A DNA stretch of 64,000 bases from Symsagittifera roscoffensis (taxonomy: Eukaryota; Xenacoelomorpha; Acoela; Convolutidae): NCBI RefSeq assembly GCF_963678635.1, contig NC_087070.1, forward strand, positions 12,992,539 through 13,056,538, given 5' to 3'. The position numbers and the translations under genes were made by a program. Positions 52,497 to 62,180 of the stretch are shown here, piece after piece. How positions within the stretch are numbered: position 1 is the first letter of the stretch; every line of letters starts with the position of its first letter. The notes below the pieces were generated by a model that saw only the letters and a program-made list of their open reading frames with translations, did not search any database and was not told where the DNA came from.

Positions 52497-53061
52497 TCTC
52501 TTTCGGGTTTGGCTTGATTATTGATTGAACTCAAATGAGTGATTAAATGATCAATCAGAATCTAGAAAAGAGATAACAAATCTCACATTTGTCAACTTTG
52601 CACTAATTTTGTATTAAAATTTATTTAAAACAGTCAGATTAAAAGATTTTGATCCTGAAATTTATTAAAATCAACCAATCTCTGAAATTTCGGAATTCGA
52701 CCTAAGATTGGACAGTCCAAACTTTGGATCTGTTCCTAAGATCGTCATTCAGTTGTTCATGGTCACTAACTCCTTCTCATCCTTATGTCTTAACAACATA
52801 ACACATAACATAACATAACACATATCACACACAACATACATTTAGTATGACGCGCCCTGCATGCCACCTAAACTCAGCATATACCTAAGCAATAATTCTT
52901 ATGCAAGTATACTTGTATATTAATATCAGAGAAGATTACGTGTATCAGCGCTTATAGTTCCCGTGGATGCAGTCGTCCTCTGTTCGGATCGTACACTGGA
53001 AGCGAAAGATCCTTCGCTTCCCTTTCCACGAGGAAGTCTCTCAATCTCGTCATGGACAAGA
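52497..53061. other. AT-rich gap between Pol and accessory ORFs of element 2
   Basis: No coding sequence. A short ACATA/ACACATA-rich stretch at 52795-52845. In element 1 the equivalent gap is only about 120 bp, so this may be an insertion or a promoter/intron region for the accessory genes. Confidence 0.45.
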
Positions 53062-53427
53062 CTAGGTTTTCCGGGTCCACGTGCCGCTTCTCCGTCGCCG
53101 TCTTTGCTTCCAAAGGAATTCTATGTTTTTATATTCCCTCTTAAAATCTGCTGCTAACGCTGTCTTAAAACTCATGTCTGCTGTGATCGCTATCGCACAT
53201 GTTCTACTTGTGAGTATAAAATTGCTATATGTTAGTATTATGCTACTTGAATATTCATTTGGTAAGTTAAAAAATGACTCAACTACCCTCCATATGTCCG
53301 GTTTTTTAGGGTCCTCGCCTGTTTCCGCTTCTAAATCTCCCGTCTCTCTTGCTATTCTTAATGTTTTCATTAAGAAATTTTCAGTATGGATAAGTCCTAC
53401 CCCCGCTCCCCGGACAAAAATATCCAT
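53062..53427 (-). CDS. Unrecognised 121-residue frame downstream of element 2 Pol
   Basis: Starts MDIFVRGAGVGLIHTENF, has an Ile/Leu/Thr-rich middle (SSSIILTYSNFILTSRTC, possibly membrane-associated) and a basic end (RRRRSGTWTRK). It has no counterpart in element 1. It may be a spurious frame. Confidence 0.3.
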   Translation of the reverse strand: MDIFVRGAGVGLIHTENFLMKTLRIARETGDLEAETGEDPKKPDIWRVVESFFNLPNEYSSSIILTYSNFILTSRTCAIAITADMSFKTALAADFKREYKNIEFLWKQRRRRRSGTWTRKT

Positions 53428-53442
53428 CGACGTCCCCGTCGA

Positions 53443-53742
53443 TCACATACCGGATGTCAAGTCGAGCTGGGTAGCCGGAATAAGTAGCCGCCATTCCTGG
53501 GCAGCCCAGGAAGGATCTTCTCGTTCGCTTTTCCTGTATTTCATGCTTTCACGATCTACATCTTGAATCGTGACACTGGTCTCCTTTGGGTCCGACGTCA
53601 TTTCGTTCAACCACTCCAAGACACGCAGATTCGTCAACTCTTGTTCGTAGGATTGCTGTTGCTCGTCGTCGAATTCTACCTCGGGTTTCGACCGGTCCTC
53701 GATCCACTCCTCGTCGTGATCATCGACTATGTCAATGTCCTG
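53443..53742 (-). pseudogene. Element 2 Pol acidic tail, C-terminal part
   Basis: MTNLRVLEWLNEMTSDPKE matches LIILEWMRDVKSN in element 1; DPSWAAQEWRLLIP follows. Separated from the 53743-56049 frame by a frameshift near 53745. Confidence 0.55.
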
Positions 53743-56049
53743 TTATACAGTTATATCTTCTAGACCTATTACTTCTGCCACTATCTTCTTGAGATCTATC
53801 CTCTCCACTACAAAGTCGTCGCCGTAAGTGTTATATTTCTTCTTGGATCTTGTCCTGTCATTCTGCCGAGTCTGTATCGTGAACGGAAGATCCGGTTCCA
53901 AGTTCCTGAGAACCTCTCTTTGTTCAGGGTCTTGCCAGTCCTCTTCTGCGTAGGGTAAAGTTTCTCCATCCGCTTCATTCGCCTCGTTTGGATCCAGGTC
54001 CAATGGTGGACTTGTTCCTTCCTCTACGACTTCTTTCCCATCGTTCTTTTCCCTGGTGCCCTTCTCGTTGACCTCACAGGTATGGTCCATCATCAAGTAA
54101 TCCCCCTCCTCCATGTCTGCAGGTATACACCAACCTTCTGTTGATGGGTTGTGTGGCTTAATGTTTTCATAATGAGCGGCTCGGCCAGTACTCAGTCTAT
54201 GAAAGCGTCCCTCGTGGTGCACTTCCGTTATCATGAAGGGTCCCCTCCACTTTTTTAGGAGCTTTTTTGTTCCTTTCGTTGGTATAACGTTCTGAAATAC
54301 CCATACGTAGTCTCCTACCGAGTAAGCTTTTGCACCAGCTGCTCTCTTGTCGAATATTTTCCTCTGCCTTGCCTTTGCTTGCTGAGTATTTTGTCTACAC
54401 AAGTCGTTCAACACTTGCTGACGTCTAATAACATCCCTAACGTAGACCTGTGGAGACGTTTTCTTTCCCTCATACTCTGGGTAGAAAAAGGTCAAGGGCA
54501 AATACGTCTCGTGTCCAGTTAGCATCATGTGTGGACTAACTCCGGTGGTGGATTGTTGCCTGCTATTATAAGCTCCCATCACCTGTGGAAGGTATCTGTC
54601 CCAATTGGTCATGTACCTGGAGCAATATACCCTCAGCCTCGACACTAACATTCGATTCTGCCTTTCCACTAAGCCATTCGTCTGGGGATGGTATGTCGTG
54701 GAGTGAGCTTGAGCAACCTGTGAGCGTCTCATAAGCTCTTCCGTGGGTTCTCCTACGAAAGCTGTTCCGTTATCCGATTGAAACTTCATCGGACAGCCAT
54801 GTCTCGCTATCCACATATTGATCAGGTGGTCGCACGTCTCTTCCGCTGAGGCAGTTATGCAGGGCACGGCCTCTGCATACTTCGTGAAGTGATCTATCAT
54901 GACCAAGACTTGATTATAACCACTGTCTGTCATGCATATCTTTTGGTGATCTATCTGCACTACCTCGTTGAATTCAGACGACTCGATCGATTGTAAAGGA
55001 AATAGCAATTTACTTGGATCCTTGACCTGTTGGCTTGACAGACACGCTGTTACCCACTTCTCACATGATTTTTCCATTCCAGGCCAATCAAAGCGCTTCA
55101 GGATCCTCTGATATACTTTGTCGATCCCCTGATGGCCCATCTGATCATGCGAACTGAACAAAAATTCTGTCTGATAGAGTTGCCGCAACACTATCGCGTT
55201 ATACTTGTACAGAACTTTGTCTTCTTCTCTTCTCTTGCAAGCCACGATCCCGTCCTTGTTCAGATATAACCTTCCCTCTTTCTGCATAAAGTATTGTCTC
55301 AGAATACGGTAACTGTGTTCTTCGAGGTCTTCTTTGTCCGGAGCACCATTTTCGATCCACCTTTTCAGGTTGCTTGTCATGCGGTTATTCCTCTGCGCTC
55401 TTAGTAGGTCCGAGAGTCTGTATCTCGCCTTCAAGTACGTCTTCAGGACCCTCATCTGAATATTCAGCTCATGGGGCTGATGCGTATCTTCTTCCATCTT
55501 AACGCACCAAAAGTTTGCCAACGGCTGTGTTTCCTGTTCGAATGGCTGAAGATCAATCCTGACTACCTCTTTTTGTGGCAACAGACTTATCGAACGTTTC
55601 GATACCGCTATTGTTTTCAGATCATCCGCTGCGTTATCAAAGACTCTTTCACCTGGTATGAGGTAGCGGTCATTGTCAGTGTCTTGACAAACCTCCCTGT
55701 CCAGATTCCTTGCTCGAGTCTCCACTAGCAGTGTGTGGATCGCTAGCTCTGACAGTTCCGATCCTGAGCTCGAGTTCCTGTCTGAGTAGGTGTCGATTCC
55801 TGAGTTCCGGGAGTTGCCATCTATTGAAGAGTCTGCGATAGAGCACGTCCCCACCTCCAGATCACTTCTGTGCCTTCTTCGCATCCATCTGAACTCCTCG
55901 GACAAAACTTTATTCTCTAGGTCCTGTTTCTCCTCAGGAACTTTTTCATCTACACCACACTCCCCGGACAAACTTCCTTGTCCCGGCTGTTGATCTTGAA
56001 CTCGCCGGTTCTTCCCACCGTTCGTCTCCCCGGACAAGCAATCTTGCAC
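53743..56049 (-). CDS. Element 2 integrase with GPF module and acidic tail
   Basis: A 768-residue uninterrupted frame, the best-preserved ORF of the pair. Residues 1-270 are an acidic linker. The zinc-binding region HDQMGHQGIDK...ACLSSQQ keeps both His but has lost the second Cys. The catalytic triad is QIDHQKIC (about residue 365), FQSDNGTA (about 425) and GLVERQNR (about 465). The C-terminal KKWRGPFMITEVH is the GPY/F module of Ty3/Gypsy integrases, followed by a conserved acidic tail shared with element 1. Would catalyse cDNA integration if the zinc domain is dispensable. Confidence 0.9.
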   Translation of the reverse strand: MQDCLSGETNGGKNRRVQDQQPGQGSLSGECGVDEKVPEEKQDLENKVLSEEFRWMRRRHRSDLEVGTCSIADSSIDGNSRNSGIDTYSDRNSSSGSELSELAIHTLLVETRARNLDREVCQDTDNDRYLIPGERVFDNAADDLKTIAVSKRSISLLPQKEVVRIDLQPFEQETQPLANFWCVKMEEDTHQPHELNIQMRVLKTYLKARYRLSDLLRAQRNNRMTSNLKRWIENGAPDKEDLEEHSYRILRQYFMQKEGRLYLNKDGIVACKRREEDKVLYKYNAIVLRQLYQTEFLFSSHDQMGHQGIDKVYQRILKRFDWPGMEKSCEKWVTACLSSQQVKDPSKLLFPLQSIESSEFNEVVQIDHQKICMTDSGYNQVLVMIDHFTKYAEAVPCITASAEETCDHLINMWIARHGCPMKFQSDNGTAFVGEPTEELMRRSQVAQAHSTTYHPQTNGLVERQNRMLVSRLRVYCSRYMTNWDRYLPQVMGAYNSRQQSTTGVSPHMMLTGHETYLPLTFFYPEYEGKKTSPQVYVRDVIRRQQVLNDLCRQNTQQAKARQRKIFDKRAAGAKAYSVGDYVWVFQNVIPTKGTKKLLKKWRGPFMITEVHHEGRFHRLSTGRAAHYENIKPHNPSTEGWCIPADMEEGDYLMMDHTCEVNEKGTREKNDGKEVVEEGTSPPLDLDPNEANEADGETLPYAEEDWQDPEQREVLRNLEPDLPFTIQTRQNDRTRSKKKYNTYGDDFVVERIDLKKIVAEVIGLEDITV

Positions 56050-56076
56050 CAGGTTTCGTTCAACCTTCTCACCTTT

Positions 56077-56457
56077 TTAATCCTGGTCCACAAAGGTAAC
56101 GATTTTCTTTTGCGTATCGTTCCCCTGTTCTTTCCGACCGTATGAAGTACTGGTTAAAACCCCGTGGGGTATTGAGGATACTAGTTGCTGAACTATTGTC
56201 CTACAATCCCTCTCGTTTTCTTTGTGTTGTCGTCCGGACGGCATGAACTTCACCCTCTCACTGACTGTCAGCGATGCCAATGCTGCTGCCCACTCGGAGC
56301 CATCTCTGGTCACTTCTCTCTCTAACAATCCACCCACCATCCGCATCACCTGCGGTGTGACGTGCACCCTTTTATCCAATAATGAGAGGCTGTTCATATT
56401 CATGCGAGAGTGTTCCTGCTGCACAAGGTTCGAGCGCAGCAGCAGATCCAAGGGCAC
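56077..56457 (-). CDS. Linker between RNase H and integrase, element 2
   Basis: 126 residues, charged, with no recognised domain. It lies in a different frame from both neighbours (frameshifts near 56060 and 56470). Probably part of Pol. Confidence 0.4.
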   Translation of the reverse strand: MPLDLLLRSNLVQQEHSRMNMNSLSLLDKRVHVTPQVMRMVGGLLEREVTRDGSEWAAALASLTVSERVKFMPSGRQHKENERDCRTIVQQLVSSIPHGVLTSTSYGRKEQGNDTQKKIVTFVDQD

Positions 56458-56480
56458 CGGGTCCTTCTTGGATAGGGTCT

Positions 56481-58165
56481 TTACGCGGCTGCTTTCTCTA
56501 CAGGTAACTCAGGATGTGCTGGAATTGGATGTCCAGACTTAACCAACCATCTCGTTAAGGGAAGCGCTTCATAAGTTTCTTTGTCCAGAAACGAGAATCC
56601 TTCCTTTATTTCTGCCTGATTGGCTTGCTTCTGTTGCAATCTTTCATAGAACTCGATTTTCTTGCTGAGGCTGTCATAATTCTGGTGTTTGTCACGCATT
56701 CTGTGCTCGATTATCGTGTGGTAGCCATCTAATTTTACTATCCACCTACCAATATAACTCTGATCCATCGAGTACCAGGATAACGCCCTGTTGTCCACGC
56801 GTAACTTAAAGGGAGTGCTCCCCAAGTTTGCGCAGTACTTTTCCACAAATGTGACTACTGCAAACATTTCTGCTTTTGGTGCGCCATATTTCATCTCAGT
56901 GTCACTTAACACCTTACTGCCATATGCAATGGGACGGAGAACGGTTCTCCCATTCCATTCCTGCTCCTGATGCAGTATTCCCGAGATGGCTACTACTGAT
57001 GCGTCTGTTTCAAGAACATGATTGCCCTTTTCAGTAGGCATGCTCAGCACTGGCGCTTCGCTTAGTTCCCGCTTTATGTTCTCAAAGGCCGTTTGAGCTT
57101 CAACGCTCCATTCGAACTTCTTTCCTTTGTTGCGCAACAGCTTCTGCATCGGATACACCTTGTCTGCATATCCTTTTATGATTTCACGGTAATAGTTGGC
57201 AAACCCTAGGAAGCTCATGAGCTGTGTGTCCGTTCTGGGAGCCTTCCATGTCAACACAGCTTCTACTGCTTCCGGGTCCGGCCTTACACCATGCCTATCC
57301 ACCATTCTTCCTAGGTACTTGATCGAATCCCTAAGGATTTCACACTTCGATGGTTTGCATTTCAAGCCTGATCTTTTCATGCATCCAAAGACCTCATCGA
57401 GCCGATCAATGTGGTCCTCCAGGGTCGGTGTTGCTATGACTACGTCATCCGAAATCACAAGGTTCCCGTAATTCTTTGTCACTCTGGTCAACGCCTGAGC
57501 CATCAGTCTTTGAAAAGTGGCCGTTGCGTTACACAAGCCGAAGGGCATCTTCTTCCACTGGTACAACCCCAATTCACACGCGAGTCCAGTCTTTTCTCTA
57601 TCCTTCTTCCGCAGAGGGACCTGCGAGAAGGCAGAACCGAGGTCCAGTGTGGTCAAGAACTTGGCATCACCAAGTTTATAGAGGCTCTCGTCTATTCGCG
57701 GTATCGGGCGCGCATCTTTTTTTGTCACTGCGTTCGAGTAGCGAAAGTCGCAACAAAACATATGCTGCCCCCTTCTTTTTTGCCATTGCTACCTTGCAAG
57801 CTCATGGCGATTTCGAGCGTTCTATCATGTCGTATTTGAGCAACATTTCAATCTCCGCTCTGCACGCTTCCGACTTATGTGGCGTCATTCGTCTTGCGCC
57901 TTCCCTGTGGGGAACCGCGCCTTCTTCAAATTCGATTTCGTGTTCGACGAAGTTACAGCAACCGATATCCGCCTTATGTTTTGAAAATACATCTGCGTTC
58001 AGATTTCAAAACCTCCCGCAGTAATTCGAAATCTCCCTCGCCTATTTTCCCTTTTAAGTATTCTATCTCTGGCAAAAGCGGTTTGTCAGACTCTAGTTCA
58101 TATGACGAGGGGCGTTCCGGAAAAATCGAGCCGCTCGATAAGCCATCAACCGTTTCGGACTTCAT
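56481..58165 (-). pseudogene. Element 2 reverse transcriptase and RNase H
   Basis: The open frame 56481-57761 holds FLTTLDLGSAFSQVPL, KKMPFGLCNATATFQRLM, then NLVISDDVVIATP where element 1 has the YVDD box: two residues are missing, so the catalytic motif is ISDD (about 57446-57460). RNase H follows (VLETDASVVAISGILHQ, RPIAYGSKVLSDTEM, FKLRVDNRALSW). The N-terminal fingers (57762-58165) are frameshifted. Probably inactive because of the palm deletion. Confidence 0.8.
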
Positions 58166-59150
58166 TCAAAACAATTTATGAACAGATTTTAATTCATTAT
58201 TCCTTTTTAAAATTTTATCTTTATTGGCACGATGAGGACAGTCTTTCACACTATGTTTCTTCAAGTTTTGTGTCTCCTCAAAGTCGGTCCTCATCGGCAA
58301 AGTGTAACCAAGTTTCTTTCCACGCTGGATTGAAACCATGGTGTCCAGTGTGTTCAATAACACCCTGACACACAGTCCGTTTCGAGTCACCGAGAAGCTC
58401 CGGCCTAAAATCAACGAACTTTGACTATTTGGATTCAGTACCAAACAAACCTGTTTGCTATCTTTAACGAATTTAAATTTCTCATTCTAAAAATTGCTAC
58501 TACTGCTTGTCCCGTCTGTAGTTTTACATTTCTATCTAAAAAAACTGGTACCTTGTTTTCGTCTGTTATTATCCTATTAATTGGTTTCTCAACATACTTC
58601 CGATCCGCGTTTCTAATCCTTATTAGACCGCTGTTCAAGTCAATCATCACGTCAAAATCCCAGACAAAATTTCTGCCCAAGATGAATTGGTCGGCGTCGT
58701 CCGAATTCTTTACTACCAGGAAGCTCATCCAAAGATCCCGTCCCCCCAGGTGGAGAACTGTTATCGGTTTTCTTCCGGCTACGTAAATTGCTCCTCGATT
58801 GGCTGCAGCCAGTCGGAGATTCGTCGGAATTAGAACTTCCCTCGGGAAGCCCATTCTTTCCCAAGTTTTGATCGGCATCACACTCACTACCGCTCCTGTG
58901 TCCAGAAGCCCTGTGATCCGATTTTCTTTCCGTTGGTGTCGAGCAGATGTGCAGTCACATCTGCTTCGTATCCAAAGTGTACTGCGTCTTGCTCCATCAT
59001 GGCGTCATGGCCTATCCTGCGGACTTTGAGTTCCTCTTCACCCAAATAGATCTGCTCTATCTGGTCACTGTCTGTTGTTACATATGTCCTAGTGTAGATA
59101 CCGATTCCATCTACGTTCAGCATCACTTGATACGGTCCATAGACTTCCAC
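58166..59150 (-). pseudogene. Element 2 aspartic protease region
   Basis: Frames 58887-59150, 58435-58887 and 58166-58444. The D-T-G loop (LLDTGAVVSVMP, about 58875-58910) spans a frameshift: the upstream frame reads past it out of phase. It continues with TWERMGF (Trp where element 1 has TAG) and DQFILGRNFVWDFDVMID. Confidence 0.75.
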
Positions 59151-59289
59151 GTAGCGCCAATGAAGCTTCTTTATACGAGGGCCACCCGTTGTTAGTAGTG
59201 CTCGCAGAGCTCTTCAATCAGTGCGTGGCTCCACCTGCCTCAGATAATCTGCATATGTGTCCAAATGCATCAACGTGAACTCTGATGAT

Positions 59290-62180
59290 TCACTCAGATT
59301 TCTTATTTCCTGGTGTCCCGCCACAGAGATTATTGACTGTATTTTGCTTCCCTGTGGCACCATACCGATCAGGTGTTGCCTCGAAGGTATTCAGCTTCTC
59401 CTGTAGTTTCTCATTTTCCAATTCGAGCCTCACTTTTTGCTCGATCTCTTTCGTTAACAGTTCCTGTTGCACTCTTTTTAGAGCATCCCTCGCGGCTGCC
59501 CTATAATCAATCTTGAAGTCGTCCGCCGCAGTCACCGGTTCCGGTTCACATTTCTCTGCTGTTACCGCTTGCATTTTCTTTGTTTCCAGCACTTGCGGTT
59601 TTTCTTTTCTGCGCGCATCCGCTTCACTCAATAGGCGAGCCTTTCCGGCTTTCACTCCCGATAAAGCTTCCTCATGCCTTGGATGCTTGATGTCTGCTAA
59701 AGCATCCAGAATTGCGGACAATCTGATTTAAAATGACTCTCCAAGTTACAAAAGAAACACCTCGGGCCGAATTTTGCAATTACTCCTCTCATGAAATCCT
59801 CATGGTCAACTTCTAACGCATCTTCGTCCTCGAGGCTAAAGCCTATTGCTTTCATGCCCTGTTTGTAAAGTGGGCATGCTGACACATGAAGGTCCGTTGA
59901 ACTGCATTTTGCACAAGAGCGTCTCTTGTCCATATCATCCCTTGGTTTGTACCAGTTGTTCCCTTGGTTTGCTGGTCCGTTGTTAAAACTGCCGTAGTTT
60001 TTCTTGTAATATCCAGATCTCGATGGAGGCTTCAATAAAAGATGTTCTTTTGACTTGAGCCTCAACTCCTCTGGTGTTGGCGCATTGACTGATAGTGGTG
60101 TGTAATGTGTTGCTAACATTGTTCGAAGCTCATCATCTTTCACACCATCGATGAATTTTTGAAGCGCATCCTTGCCTGGTTCCCTGCACCCCTGATCCAA
60201 AACGATTTAACAAGATCTCAAAATATTTCTCAGCTGTGTCCCGCTGGTACTGTTTTTGGCCATCACAGAGTTTAGGGCTGTCCCTTCCATGTTACTGGTG
60301 AGCAAACTGCACTCTTGCCTTTCTGACAGGTCTTCTTCCTCAAAATGCAGTTTCATCACCTCTATCCAGGTATCAATGCAGCCGTCAGATTCGTCTTTAT
60401 AGCATCTTAGTTTCTTAAAGACTCTTCTGGACATTTCACTGCGTTCATTGGTTCTGGATAACCTCGTCAGGAATGTCTCCAAAGACCTGTTTAGGGGTTC
60501 AAAGGCTGTGGCCATTGCTCTAGCATCTTGAATGCCCCGCCTGAGTATCATCGCCCCCCTGATAAGGGTTCTGTATTTGGAACTTCCCTTCCGTCCGATT
60601 CACTTGGATTGTTTCTTCGTTGGCTCACATGACTCATCCCTGGGCTTGCTTGACTCTTGTTCATGGAACCACCTCTCACAGTCGCATGTGTGCCTTGCGT
60701 CGGTGGTTCTTCGAGCTCTGTCTATTGCCATTTGAACTTCCTCTGATGTTTGGGCCCCAAGTTCTATTATCCCCTGTGGCATAGCCTGCTGAACTGCCCC
60801 TACCTCAAGTGGATCCATATGTCCTGCTCCTTTGTTGGTCATCAAAATTCACCCTCGGCTCCCTGCTGGGACCTTCCGAGTTCGGTTCCCCTTCTTTTGT
60901 TCCACTCCTGCTGCCTAGTAGCCCGTCCAACTTGTCCATGATAGACTGAGTTTGCCTCTCCATCATCGCATCTATTTTTGTGTCAAGAGTCCCAAGAGTC
61001 TGCTCTTGTTGAGTTCTTAAATTCTCCATGTCGTCTCGTAACCGTAACTCCCTTTGTTCCGCTTCTCTTGTCATTCGCGACAAGTTCCCTGCCATGTGTT
61101 CATCCGTTCTTTCCTTCAAGCGTTTTTCGCTTCTACTAACTTCTTGTCTATTGCGGCTTATTTCCTCCCGCAGACTTCCTCTCTCGACGTGGACTGCCAT
61201 TTCTAGTTCACTCATTCTTATTGACATCTGTTCATTCTGTTCTCCTATACTGCAAACTATGTTCTTCAAGGCTTCTTCAATTGATGCTCCGTTATCCACT
61301 AGTGTTCCCAGGTAGCTTGGTGCTGGTCGAGATTCGGGCTTTGATTCTCTGCCTCGACGTCTTTTCATTGTCGACCTCTGGATCCGCCGGTGCGTTGCTT
61401 AGCCCTGTGTTTCTATTCTTCCCAGTTTGCTTTTCCGAATTCGTCATACTCACATAGTCTCCTGACTGGCCTGATATGTTTGTGGTTTTGATAATTGTCC
61501 TCACTATACCAAACTGTCCACGGTACCAGTCCCTCTGTCGGTATATGCTTCATTCTCCTGAGTCGAACTATTGAGGCTGACCCGAGGTCCAAAGTCAACT
61601 TGCTCGTCATCGTCCTCTTCTTCTTCCTGGGATTCACCTTCATCGGCTGTACCCGTTTCCATGGTAAAAGGAAAGATGTTTCCGTTTCCAAAAGTGTTCT
61701 TCACTCTTTCTGAAAACGATGAGGACTTTGCCTATTTCTCAGTCACGACTGCCATCATGGCGTTGTCTGTGGGAGATCTTATAGTTGCCACAATTTCTGT
61801 AGGGATGTCGGACAGTTCCGACATCTCCTCTCGGTTCAGTGTCCCGGTGGAAGTGGCAAAATCTTGGCCTTGTTCTACCGGAGTATATTCACTCACCAGC
61901 CTTCTGTTTCTCTCATCTTCGGTCCATGTATTTCCTGGTTCTCATCCATGGCCTGGTCCGGATGGACATCCACTTCTAGCACTGCTTTTTGCTCTTCTGA
62001 GGACTTTTGACTATTGGTCTCAACCATTCTGCCTGAAACCGTCTCCCCATTGTCGGTCCTAATTCTTGTGATCCTTTCCACAAAAGGGTCGGTCATTGTT
62101 TCTCTCTGTTTCTCAGGTATGAATTTCCTGGAGCTATCACCTAGTTTAGGTATCCTTGACTTGTCTAGACTCATATTCAA
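59290..62180 (-). pseudogene. Element 2 Gag
   Basis: Frames 61893-62180 (N-terminus), 61292-61691, 60805-61368 (basic start KRRRGRESK then a long coiled coil), 60207-60551 (capsid-like), 59697-60200 and 59290-59721. The two knuckles are RRSCAKCSSTDLHVSAC and CFFCNLESHFKSDC, both with all Cys/His. Frameshifts separate the frames. Structure parallels element 1 Gag. Confidence 0.75.

Larger units (their letters stand above)
48620..62180 (-). mobile_element. Element 2: diverged Ty3/Gypsy-like relative, coding part
   Basis: Minus-strand Gag, protease, RT, RNase H, integrase and accessory ORFs colinear with element 1. Integrase cores of the two are, by eye, well over two-thirds identical; accessory ORFs are less so. 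I could not identify LTRs on either side (searched 62.2-63.2 kb and 47.5-48.6 kb by eye), so the ends are uncertain. The element is damaged but retains a 768-residue open integrase frame. Confidence 0.75.
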
